A stretch of 64,000 nt of DNA from JAVBMC01 sp031552845 (GTDB lineage: Bacteria > Verrucomicrobiota > Kiritimatiellia > RFP12 > DVOR01). This document shows, piece by piece, positions 50,298 through 58,753 of the stretch. A model generated the notes under the pieces. The model saw nothing but the letters and a program-made list of their open reading frames with translations, did no database searches and was not told where the DNA came from. The DNA lies in NCBI GenBank assembly GCA_031552845.1, contig JAVBMC010000030.1, positions 22,930-86,929 on the forward strand. The letters run 5' to 3'. Each line of letters begins with the position of its first letter. Positions within the stretch are counted from its first letter, which is position 1. The translations under genes and the position numbers were made by a program.

Positions 50298-51836
50298 TTA
50301 ATTCAGATACAATATCGTCTGCACAGGCGCTTGCTCTTCTGTAATCAAACGACCTTCCACTGTGCCGGCGATTTCCGCTCCGGCCCACTCATTCAACTGC
50401 GTTGCCGTATACGTTCCTCTCGGCAACCCGCGCTCACCATATTTGAACCACTTGACGCTCAAACTCGACGCCGTGTCTGCGAAGGTCAACGCCCGACCTG
50501 CACCCAAAATCAACGGACACGGCAACACATTCGCCTTCGACATGCGCAGCGAGAACGTCCTCGCATCCATCGGCCTCTCCTCATCCGCCAGCTCCACCGT
50601 CCCCGCCTCCAGACGCACAAGGTTATTGACAGCACCATCCGACACGATCGCCGCCCCGGACGGCAGGGACAGCGTCGCCCCTGCTAACAACTGCACCCGC
50701 GCATTCTTCTCCAGAATCAAGCGATCTAACATCCACGGCTGCGCCACCAATATCTGAGTCGACCGAAGCTCATCTTTAACAACTCCTGCGGCAACTAAGC
50801 CATTGTTGTTCAGCCGCATGATGCGATTATCTGCGCCAGCCGTCTCCACATAAATCGTTCCCGGACCGCCAAACACATTCCCATCCCCTGTTTTGCTCGC
50901 GCTGGTCTTCGTCGACCAAGCCGACACAATTCCTCTAAACGCATTTGTAAAAGCCTCGTAGCTTTCATCCTGCGTATAGATAGCAATACGCCCGCCACCG
51001 CCCGATCCGCGCGCCCCAGACTGCCCGCCGGCATTGGCCGAAATCCTTGCCGTGGTTTCTCCCAGCAAAGCCGCCGCTTTAATATAAATACTGCCGCCCG
51101 GTCCCGAACAATACGAGCTTCCCCCGGCACCTTCTGCCGTGACGGTCCCCTCCAGCGTGAACGTTCCTGCGACTTGAATATTCAGCAAGCCCCCTCCAGA
51201 TCCTTCGAACTTATCTATGTTAGCCTGAGCCGAACTACCCAACGTGTTCGGCACCAGATAATCGCCATAACACTTACTGTTAGGGTTAAGACTCTTTGTC
51301 CCTGAAGACCCTCCTCCATAACCCCCGTGCCCGATACCACCATAAACAGTCGAATCCCCGCTCGGCCCCAGCTTCGGCCCCCAACCCAAACCACGTGCAT
51401 CAAAAACAAAAGCGGAGCCCGCCGTCAAATCTCCCCCGACCTCCAAGAACAACCCAATCGGATTATCCACCGCCTCTGTCAAATCTCCGCGGTCATGCTG
51501 CCAGCGTCCGCCGTTTAACACCGCATTACCGGTCACCACTAAATTAGAATACAGCGTCCCTTTCGTCGTATGCACGCTCACCGTCTTCGTATAGGTACTA
51601 TCCTGCACCCACCCCGCCACGCGAAAATTCATATTCGAGTTCCACACCAACCCCTCATTATTATCCCCCGAGAGCTTCACAATGTGCCCCTCATCCGGAA
51701 TCACCCCCAAGCTCCACTTCGCGCCATCGTCGGCATCCCCGCTGCCAATCCACACGTTTTCCACCGCGCCATGCGCCACACACAAGCTCCAGCCCCCCAT
51801 TAACACCGCCGCCACTACGCACACTCGAATACTCAT
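50298..51836 (-). CDS. Secreted Gly-rich repeat surface protein with C-terminal tail motif
   Basis: 512 residues from the ATG at 51836. Signal peptide 1-24 (CVAHGA), then NVWIGSGDADDGAKW. A long Gly-rich middle (~175-300: GGYGGGSSGTKS, GGSIYIKAAALL, GSGGGGRIAIYTQDE) is seen in many PVC surface proteins. Residues ~380-500 are beta-rich. It ends APVQTILYLN, matching the tail consensus except for the last Asn. It leads the operon with the protein at 48853. Promoter at 51885; array D begins about 90 bp upstream of it. Confidence 0.78.
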   Translation of the reverse strand: MSIRVCVVAAVLMGGWSLCVAHGAVENVWIGSGDADDGAKWSLGVIPDEGHIVKLSGDNNEGLVWNSNMNFRVAGWVQDSTYTKTVSVHTTKGTLYSNLVVTGNAVLNGGRWQHDRGDLTEAVDNPIGLFLEVGGDLTAGSAFVFDARGLGWGPKLGPSGDSTVYGGIGHGGYGGGSSGTKSLNPNSKCYGDYLVPNTLGSSAQANIDKFEGSGGGLLNIQVAGTFTLEGTVTAEGAGGSSYCSGPGGSIYIKAAALLGETTARISANAGGQSGARGSGGGGRIAIYTQDESYEAFTNAFRGIVSAWSTKTSASKTGDGNVFGGPGTIYVETAGADNRIMRLNNNGLVAAGVVKDELRSTQILVAQPWMLDRLILEKNARVQLLAGATLSLPSGAAIVSDGAVNNLVRLEAGTVELADEERPMDARTFSLRMSKANVLPCPLILGAGRALTFADTASSLSVKWFKYGERGLPRGTYTATQLNEWAGAEIAGTVEGRLITEEQAPVQTILYLN

Positions 51837-51884
51837 AAAAATCTCGCCTATAAGGAAGTTAATCCACCGCAAAACATTATGGTG

Positions 51885-51913
51885 ATAATAACACACCCAC
51901 TTCCCCCCGTCAA
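51885..51913 (-). promoter_or_regulatory. Promoter of the two-gene surface-protein operon
   Basis: On the minus strand: TTGACG (51908-51913), 17 nt spacer, TATTAT (51885-51890), with TGT as extended -10. The predicted start is near 51878, 42 nt before the ATG. Confidence 0.7.
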
Positions 51914-52003
51914 GGCCAAAAATGCCTCCGCATTCAAAATACCCCCTTTAGGCCTATACCGGCAGTGTATTGCGGAGCACGCTTTGCCTGATTGCGAGAC
52001 TGT

Positions 52004-52100
52004 GACAGCGGTTACAGCTACCTGTCAAGAGTGTGACAGCTGGCTGTCAGAGTTGTAACAGGTAGCTTTTAGAACTGTGACAGGTGGCTGTCACAACTTT
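52004..52100. repeat. Tandem 22-bp palindromic repeat array D (TGACAG family, 4 units plus a half unit)
   Basis: Units start at 52013, 52035, 52057 and 52079, an exact 22 bp period. A half unit GACAGCGGT lies at 52004. Cores such as GACAGCTGGCTGTC and GACAGGTGGCTGTC are near-palindromes of the same type as array A (2221). CAACTTTG follows the last unit here and precedes the first unit of array A. It stands upstream of the promoter of the tailed surface-protein operon. The rest of the gap (51914-52003, 52101-52155) shows nothing I can name. Confidence 0.8.
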
Positions 52101-52155
52101 GGCAATACCTGCTTCAAACAATATGCAGGAATGGAAACTAAAGGAGGACGTACAC

Positions 52156-52180
52156 AAAAAAGGGAGCCGTCGGGCTCCCT
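52156..52180 (-). terminator. Terminator of the pgsA-to-ahb operon
   Basis: GGGAGCC (52162-52168), loop GTCG, GGCTCCC (52173-52179). The A-run at 52156-52161 forms the T-tract on the minus strand. It lies 34 nt past the stop at 52214. Confidence 0.82.
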
Positions 52181-52213
52181 TTCTGCTTCATATCCTTTGT
52201 TAATGGCGTGCCT

Positions 52214-53215
52214 CTACACTTTCACCTCCGGAAAGAACGCCATACTCGTCTTCTTAAACTCCCGCGCCGACAAAAATACCTCACCCGCTGGTAGCCCTGC
52301 CTCACGCGACAACCGCGCACACAACGCCCGTGTTTCTTCCGAAGATCCCGTATGGATCATCGCATACAGCCGAAACGGCACCAACTCGCTCCAAGGCCGC
52401 GCATAACAGTGCGTCACCTCCCGGAACTGCGCCAGCCGCCGCCCAAACTCCCGCATCTCCCCCTCCGGCACATCCCAGCAACACATCCCATTCGCCGTAA
52501 ACCCTGCCGCCCGGTGCTTGATCAACACTCCAATCCGCCGCAACACTCCCGCATCCAGCCACTCCTGCGCCCGCTCCAACACCCGCTCCACCGGCCAGCG
52601 CATCGCCCGCGCCACAGCCGCGAACGGTTCCTCGCTAGAACCCAAATCCCCCTCCAGCAGCCGCACCAGCTTCTTCTCCTCCAAACTCAGCGTACACGCG
52701 CCCGGTTCCCCCGCCAATACCGCCGGCGGCTCCACCCGTTCATCGCGCTCCCGCGTTCCCACATCAAACACCACATCAATCTTATACCGCTCCACCGCCG
52801 GCAGCACCACCACCTCAAACGGCGATACCTCCTGCCGCAGCCGCGCCAACGTCCTCTCAAACAACTCCCCCTGTTCTGCCAGCGTAAACCAAAAGTTCGG
52901 CCGCCCTACTCCCGCCAGCCGCTCATACCCATGCGTCACCCCCGGCTCACGGCACACCACCTCCGCCACAGACTCCAACACTCCCGGCGGCACCGCCATC
53001 GCGCACAAACAGCTCCGATACCCCAACCGCCGTGCATCAAACACACCCCCAAACCGACGGACCACGCCCTCACCACGCAACCGCCCCAACAATGCCAATG
53101 CCGAACCTGCCGCAGCTCCCGCCCGCGCTTCCGCCTCTGCAAAAGGCCGCACCACAGGCTTCACCCCTCTCTGCAACACCGTCAACAACTCCCCTTCGCC
53201 CCCCTCCAACTTCAT
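52214..53215 (-). CDS. Fused siroheme decarboxylase (AhbA/AhbB-like, two Lrp/AsnC-type halves)
   Basis: 333 residues. Two halves each have an Lrp/AsnC-like helix-turn-helix plus a ferredoxin-like domain. The first half (~1-165) has VVRRFGGVFDARRLGYRS and VTHGYERLAGVGRPNFWFTL. The second (~180-333) has LRRIGVLIKHRAAGFTANGMCCW and VTHCYARPWSELVPFRLYAMIH. Normally AhbA and AhbB, or NirD/L/G/H, are separate or partly fused; together they turn siroheme into didecarboxysiroheme for heme or heme d1. The start overlaps the NAD kinase stop (ATGA). No other heme genes are in view. Confidence 0.83.
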   Translation of the reverse strand: MKLEGGEGELLTVLQRGVKPVVRPFAEAEARAGAAAGSALALLGRLRGEGVVRRFGGVFDARRLGYRSCLCAMAVPPGVLESVAEVVCREPGVTHGYERLAGVGRPNFWFTLAEQGELFERTLARLRQEVSPFEVVVLPAVERYKIDVVFDVGTRERDERVEPPAVLAGEPGACTLSLEEKKLVRLLEGDLGSSEEPFAAVARAMRWPVERVLERAQEWLDAGVLRRIGVLIKHRAAGFTANGMCCWDVPEGEMREFGRRLAQFREVTHCYARPWSELVPFRLYAMIHTGSSEETRALCARLSREAGLPAGEVFLSAREFKKTSMAFFPEVKV

Positions 53216-54060
53216 GGCAACTCCCCTCCGCATAAACCCTCACGCCGGCCGCCGCCCCAACCCAACTTGCGCGACAGCAAACCAAACGCATCAAACCCTT
53301 CAAACACAATCAACTGCATCCGCCGCGCGCTCAGCGCCACTTCCACCACTTCACACGCATGCAACGCCACATCCTCCTGGCCATCCGAGCACACCAGCCA
53401 CGGTACCTCACCCCCATGCCGCACCCGTGCCATCGTACCATCCGGCACCACCAACGGCCGCGACGTCAGCGTATGCGGTGAAATCACGCTCATCACCCAC
53501 GCTGCCACCCCCGGCAGCACAATCGGCCCGCCCACCGACAACGAATACGCCGTGCTCCCCGTCGGCGTCGCAAAGATAATCCCATCGCACACATAGGTCG
53601 CCACCGCGCGTCCATCCAGCCACAGCTCCAGCGCCAAAGCCCGCCCCGACGCACCACGTGCCACCACGACTTCATTCAACGCATCGCGCAGCACCATCCG
53701 TTCATTCCCCTGCGCATCCAACACCCGCGCCCCCAGCATCGTGCGCTCCTCAATCGCAAACCGATCCGCCGCCAACGCCTCCAGCGCCGCGCCAAACTCC
53801 CGTTCCTCCACGTGCGTCAAATAGCCCAACGATCCCGCATTAAACCCCAACAGCGGCAAATCACGCCCTGCCACCCGATACGCCGCACTCAGCATCGTCC
53901 CATCGCCGCCCAATGCCAACACCGCCTCCGCACCATCGGCATCCCAACGCGGTTCATCTAACAGCTCCACCCCCACGCGCGCTGCCAGCTCCTGCAAGGC
54001 CACCACCGTACTCTGCATCCCCGGCTTCGACCAATTCGCCCACAAACCAATCCTCTTCAT
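53212..54060 (-). CDS. nadK: NAD kinase
   Basis: 282 residues from the ATG at 54060, which overlaps the stop of the upstream gene. Motifs: LALGGDGTMLSAAY (GGDG), LGFNAGSLGYLT and GIIFATPTGSTAYSLSVGGPIV. It phosphorylates NAD to NADP. Coupled on both sides by ATGA overlaps. Confidence 0.94.
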   Translation of the reverse strand: MKRIGLWANWSKPGMQSTVVALQELAARVGVELLDEPRWDADGAEAVLALGGDGTMLSAAYRVAGRDLPLLGFNAGSLGYLTHVEEREFGAALEALAADRFAIEERTMLGARVLDAQGNERMVLRDALNEVVVARGASGRALALELWLDGRAVATYVCDGIIFATPTGSTAYSLSVGGPIVLPGVAAWVMSVISPHTLTSRPLVVPDGTMARVRHGGEVPWLVCSDGQEDVALHACEVVEVALSARRMQLIVFEGFDAFGLLSRKLGWGGGRREGLCGGELP

Positions 54061-55328
54061 TGCTTTGCTTCCTCCTCCACAAACACCCACACCTGCGGCA
54101 AACGCTCCCGCACCGGCGCCAGCCACCGCCGCAGCTCACCCACCGGATAATTCCCCGGCGCAAACACCAACACCGTCCGCATCGCCCGCTCCGGATTATC
54201 AATCAAATTCGCCACCCGCAGCACATCCCCGGGCCCCTCCAACACAAACCGTTTCGTCGACAGCTTCGGATCCAACCCCTCTACATTCCAATCTTCAATC
54301 ACCTGCACCAACACATTGCTGGCTCCCAAGTGCAGTTCCCACGGCTGAAACGGCCGCTCCTTACGGTTCCGCCAGTCATCCGACGGATTAAACGCCGGCG
54401 GATAAAACCCATCTGCAGGCGGTGTATCCAAACGGATCCCCCCCGCATCAGGCCCCTCCACCAACGCCACCACCTGCGCCAGCTCCTTCATCTGCGCCAC
54501 GCTTACTTTGCCATCCGGCAGCAGCCGCACGTACACATCATGCTCCGGCGACACCCGCTCCCGCAAAGCCCTCACCACATCCGCTGCGCTCATCTCCGGA
54601 GACACCCGCTGATCAACCTGCACCACCCGCGGCTTGCCATCCGCCGCCGGCATCACCTTCAACACCACCTCCGCCTTCTCATTCACCTTCAACTGCCGCC
54701 CAATCCGAAACCGCCCATACACCGCCCCCTTTGCCGCCTTGAACGGCAAATCAAACAACGTCTGCTCATCATTATAAAACGACACAATTGGTGCAGGCAT
54801 CTTCGTCTCATCCCAGCCCCTACGCCCTACATAGGCGAACCCCTCCGCAAGCACATTCGAGGTCCCGCCCTTCAAATCCCGAATCCATTCCGTGATCGGC
54901 ACCACCTTCTCCTCGCTCAGCAGGCGCACCCCCATACTCACGCGCTCACCCTTCGGCCAGAACCGCACATGCAGCGGATCCGTCGGCCAACCCTCCGGCA
55001 CCCCCAGCCATGCCATCGCCTCCATGACCGCCCCACCGTTACACTTCGCCACCAACAACGACTCATATGCACGATCACTCTTCGCACCAATCAGCAAGAA
55101 CTCTGCCTCAATCCCCTTCGAGACACCCGTCGCTTCAGCCAAGATACGCACCGTTCCATCGCGTCTATCCGCCTTCACGCCATCCCACACCTTCACACCC
55201 TCAGGCGCATCCTTCTGCCAAGCCTCCACCTCCGGCGAAACCTTCCATTCCCAGACGCCCGGCCCGGCTATCTGCGCACCCGCGATCCAAGCCGCACAAC
55301 AAACCGCTACAGTTGCCAACAAACGCAT
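54057..55328 (-). CDS. Secreted protein with a YdjY-like domain
   Basis: 423 residues. Signal peptide 1-18 (AWIAGAQ). The segment EAEFLLIGAKSDRAYESLLVAK (~75-96), AVMEAMAWLGVPEGWP resembles the YdjY-like domain of secreted PVC proteins of unknown function. The C-terminal half contains an ExbD-like stretch (QRVSPEMSAADVVRALRE, VYVRLLPDGKVSVAQM, ~255-300). No further membrane segment. It is placed between an aminotransferase and NAD kinase genes. Function unknown. Confidence 0.6.
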   Translation of the reverse strand: MRLLATVAVCCAAWIAGAQIAGPGVWEWKVSPEVEAWQKDAPEGVKVWDGVKADRRDGTVRILAEATGVSKGIEAEFLLIGAKSDRAYESLLVAKCNGGAVMEAMAWLGVPEGWPTDPLHVRFWPKGERVSMGVRLLSEEKVVPITEWIRDLKGGTSNVLAEGFAYVGRRGWDETKMPAPIVSFYNDEQTLFDLPFKAAKGAVYGRFRIGRQLKVNEKAEVVLKVMPAADGKPRVVQVDQRVSPEMSAADVVRALRERVSPEHDVYVRLLPDGKVSVAQMKELAQVVALVEGPDAGGIRLDTPPADGFYPPAFNPSDDWRNRKERPFQPWELHLGASNVLVQVIEDWNVEGLDPKLSTKRFVLEGPGDVLRVANLIDNPERAMRTVLVFAPGNYPVGELRRWLAPVRERLPQVWVFVEEEAKQ

Positions 55329-55344
55329 ATGTACCTCCCTCTGC

Positions 55345-56526
55345 TTACGCCATCGCCCGCTTGAACGCCGATGCCGACCGCGTAATCACGCCCTCATCCA
55401 CCGCAAAACACAACCGGATATACCCCGGACATCCAAAGCCCGCTCCCGGCACCGCCAAGATATTCTGCTCCAACAACTGCTTGCAGAACGCCGCGTCATC
55501 GCCCCCCGGCACCTCCGCAAAGAAGTAGAATGCCCCCGCCGGCAAGGCAAACTTAATCCCCGCATCGCGTAGCACCTGTGCCATCAAATCACGCCGCCGC
55601 TCATACACCGCCACATCCACCGACGCATCCAGCAGCGCCATTGCCAGCCGCTGTCCCAACACCGGCGCATTCACAAACCCCAACGTGCGGCTCGTCAACG
55701 TCACCGCATTCACCAGCTTATCGCCGTCCGGCATCGACGGATTCACCACTACATAACCAATACGCTCACCCGCCATCGACAAGCTCTTAGAGAACGACCC
55801 CAACACCACCGCAAACGGCGACACCGGCAGCACCGGCGGCACGGTTCCACCGCCATACACAATTCCGCGGTACGGCTCATCGCTCAGCAGGAACACAGGA
55901 TGCTCCCGCCCTGCATTCACCCGCGCCAACATCGCCCCCAACGCATCCAACGTTGCCTTCGAATACACGCAGCCCGTCGGATTGTTCGGCGAATTGATCA
56001 GCAGCACCCGCGTGCGCTCCGTCATTGCCGCCTCAATCGCCGCAAGGTCTGGCTGAAACTCCGGCGCAATCGACGGCACCGCCTTCAGCACGCCGCCAAA
56101 ATGTCCGCAATACGCCCCATACTCCACAAAGTACGGCGACGGCACAAGCACCTCATCACCACGATTCAACACCGCACGGAAGAACGACGTCAACGCTCCC
56201 GCCGCTCCACACGTCACCACCACCTGCGCCGCCGTCACCGGCATCGCCTGCTCGCCCGACAGCTTCGCTGCCAATGCCGCCCGAAACTCCGGCAGTCCTG
56301 CATTCGGCATATACCCCAGTCCATACGGCCTCACCACATCCTTCGCCAATGCCGACAGCACCTCCTGCGCACGCGCCGGCGGCGGCACATCCGGATTCCC
56401 GAGGCTGAAGTCATACACATTATCAGCGCCAAACTTCTTCTTCAGCTCAATCCCCGCCTCAAACATCCGGCGGATCACCGAAGCCTTTCCAACTGACGCT
56501 TCAATCTCATCTGCAATAATCTTCAT
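55345..56526 (-). CDS. Class I/II pyridoxal-phosphate aminotransferase
   Basis: 393 residues from the ATG at 56526, with GGAGGT upstream. Motifs: YDFSLGNPDVP, YMPNAGLPEFRAALA, INSPNNPTGCVYS, PLP lysine in GSFSKSLSMAGERIGY (~242) and the late RLCFAVDEG. Probably an aspartate- or alanine-type aminotransferase; the substrate is unclear. It lies 1 nt after murC-murB. Confidence 0.88.
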   Translation of the reverse strand: MKIIADEIEASVGKASVIRRMFEAGIELKKKFGADNVYDFSLGNPDVPPPARAQEVLSALAKDVVRPYGLGYMPNAGLPEFRAALAAKLSGEQAMPVTAAQVVVTCGAAGALTSFFRAVLNRGDEVLVPSPYFVEYGAYCGHFGGVLKAVPSIAPEFQPDLAAIEAAMTERTRVLLINSPNNPTGCVYSKATLDALGAMLARVNAGREHPVFLLSDEPYRGIVYGGGTVPPVLPVSPFAVVLGSFSKSLSMAGERIGYVVVNPSMPDGDKLVNAVTLTSRTLGFVNAPVLGQRLAMALLDASVDVAVYERRRDLMAQVLRDAGIKFALPAGAFYFFAEVPGGDDAAFCKQLLEQNILAVPGAGFGCPGYIRLCFAVDEGVITRSASAFKRAMA

Positions 56527-56527
56527 A

Positions 56528-58753
56528 CTACACCTCCAACCCCGTAATCTCACACGCTAACAAAACACCCTGCTGCCGCTGAACACGATCCTGCACCAAC
56601 AGCACTAACGCCAGAACATCGCTCGCCGTGGCGCCCTCATCCGTCACGATAATATTCGCGTGTCCTTCCCAGACCCGCGCTCCGCCAATCCGGAATCCCT
56701 TCAACCCGCACGCCTCAATCAACCGCCCCGCCGAATCATTCGGCGGATTCTTAAACACCGACCCGCACGTCCGCAGCCCCCCCAGCTTAATCCGCTTCGC
56801 CCGCAGCGCCTCCCGCTTCATCCGTATCTCTTCCGGCGTCGAAGGCCTCAGCCACAGCTTCACCCACACCACAATACACCATCGCAAGCCGCGCGTTGAA
56901 CGATACCCAAAACCAATATCCGGCGGCTGCAGCACACGCATCCCCCCCTCACCCAACCGCACCACGCAAGCCCCCATGACATGACGAGCAATCTCATCGC
57001 CATGCGCCCCCGCATTCATCCGCAACAGCCCGCCAACCGTCCCCGGCACGCCCTCAAGAAATTCCAGCCCGCTCAGCCCATTCGCCTCCAGCCAATCCAG
57101 CAACGCCGCCGACTTAACACTCGCACCAACCAACACCTCACCATCACCCAACGCCTTGATGCCATCAAACGCCTGCGGAGCCAGCCGCACCATTGGGCAC
57201 GCCTCACCCAAGTCGCTGATCCACGTATTCGCCCCCATACCCACCACGCGCGTATCCTCCGGCAACATCGCCAAGTCCGCAAACGACTCCATCTCGCGGA
57301 AGTCATACACCGTCCCCCCCACGCCAAAGAACGACAGCTTCGCACCCGGATACGGCGAAACATCCGGCTCGCTATCCTCACGCGTCAATGCATCGGCAAT
57401 CTCAATCACATCACCCGCGCCCACCACCAACAGCAAATCCCCCGGCTCCAACGTGTGACGGTAATACTCCACCGCCTCCCAGCACCCACGCGCCAACAAC
57501 ACACGCGCTTGCGGATTGGATTCACGGAAACGGCGGTACAAATCAAACGACTCTCCCCCCTCCAACGCTTGCTCACTTGCGGCATACACCGGACACAGCA
57601 CCACCTCATCCACACCCGCAAACGCCGACGGAAATTCATCCCCCAGTGCCAGCGTCCGCGTATAACGATGCGGCTGAAACACCACCCGCAGCCGTTTCGC
57701 CTTCTGCGTCAGCCCCATCTTCACCGCCGCTGCAATCTCCACCGGATGATGGGCATAATCAATCACCACACGCACGCCCTCAGCATCCAGCACCGTCTCA
57801 AACCGACGCCCCGGCAGCTCCGCCGCCGCCTCCGGCAAAACCTTCAACAGCGCCTCCACCGACTGCCCTGTCACGCCCGCCGCCACGCATACCGCCGCCA
57901 ACGCATTCAACACATTATGCGTGCCCGCCACCGGCAACGTCACCTCACCGGCACGCTTGCCCTCGACAAACACCGCGAAGACAGTAGACGTGCCGCTCTC
58001 CTTCAACACCTCCGCCCGCACCTGCGCCCCTGCAGAGAACCCATACGTCAACACCCGCTTGCCGGCAACATCAAGCTTGCTCGCACGCGGTGAATCCGCA
58101 CACAGCACCACACCCTCGCGGGTCTGCGCAACTGCCTTAGCAAAGCAATCCACTAACCCCGCCTCACCCGTGAAATGCTCCAAGTGATCAATGTCAATAT
58201 TCGTCACCAGCGTCCACGCCGGCGCATACAACGCCAACGTGCCATCGCTCTCATCCGCCTCCGCGACAAACACCCCATCCGGCTTCGACGCTTTGCACAA
58301 CGCCCCCAGATGCTTCGTCGCCCCGCCGATACACCAACCCACGGACGCGTTCACGCACTGCAGCAACCGAGCAGTAAAACAACTCGTCGTCGTCTTGCCA
58401 TGCGTTCCGCACACCGCGATGCTGCATCCCTCCGACATCACTGCCGCCAACACTTCGCCCCGCTGCACCACCGGACATTTTGCTGCCAGCACTTCAGGAA
58501 GATCATCCGGCACCGCGGTCGTGCGTACCACCAAGTCACACCCGTCTACATGCTTCACGTTATGGCGTTTGCGGACAACAATCCCCCTCGCCTTAAAGGC
58601 GTCCTGTTGAAAGGGCCGGGTCGCGTAATCACATCCCGTAATACGCCACCCTCTCGCCTGCAGCAGCTCTGCAAGCCCATCCATCCCGACACCGCAAATG
58701 CCAATCATGTGCGCATGCCCGGGCTTCTTCAGTAAATCAATCAGTGTACTCAT
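56528..58753 (-). CDS. MurC-MurB fusion: UDP-N-acetylmuramate-alanine ligase / UDP-N-acetylenolpyruvoylglucosamine reductase
   Basis: 741 residues. MurC part ~1-460: GICGVGMDGLAELL, ATP loop CGTHGKTTTSCF (~114), EADESDGTLALY, and DYAHHPVEI. MurB part ~470-741: FAD-site GMGANTWISD, GVPGTVGGLLRMNAGAHG, GYRSTRG, catalytic Ser in TCGSVFKNP and a final ACEITG with the conserved Glu. It joins two neighbouring cytoplasmic steps of peptidoglycan precursor synthesis. Overlaps the ligA stop by 4 bp. Confidence 0.93.
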   Translation of the reverse strand: MSTLIDLLKKPGHAHMIGICGVGMDGLAELLQARGWRITGCDYATRPFQQDAFKARGIVVRKRHNVKHVDGCDLVVRTTAVPDDLPEVLAAKCPVVQRGEVLAAVMSEGCSIAVCGTHGKTTTSCFTARLLQCVNASVGWCIGGATKHLGALCKASKPDGVFVAEADESDGTLALYAPAWTLVTNIDIDHLEHFTGEAGLVDCFAKAVAQTREGVVLCADSPRASKLDVAGKRVLTYGFSAGAQVRAEVLKESGTSTVFAVFVEGKRAGEVTLPVAGTHNVLNALAAVCVAAGVTGQSVEALLKVLPEAAAELPGRRFETVLDAEGVRVVIDYAHHPVEIAAAVKMGLTQKAKRLRVVFQPHRYTRTLALGDEFPSAFAGVDEVVLCPVYAASEQALEGGESFDLYRRFRESNPQARVLLARGCWEAVEYYRHTLEPGDLLLVVGAGDVIEIADALTREDSEPDVSPYPGAKLSFFGVGGTVYDFREMESFADLAMLPEDTRVVGMGANTWISDLGEACPMVRLAPQAFDGIKALGDGEVLVGASVKSAALLDWLEANGLSGLEFLEGVPGTVGGLLRMNAGAHGDEIARHVMGACVVRLGEGGMRVLQPPDIGFGYRSTRGLRWCIVVWVKLWLRPSTPEEIRMKREALRAKRIKLGGLRTCGSVFKNPPNDSAGRLIEACGLKGFRIGGARVWEGHANIIVTDEGATASDVLALVLLVQDRVQRQQGVLLACEITGLEV

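Noticed and set aside
53913..55364. 483-codon + strand frame over the nadK/YdjY-like region
   Set aside because: It encodes His/Arg/Pro-rich nonsense typical of the complement of high-GC genes and is opposite clearly functional genes.
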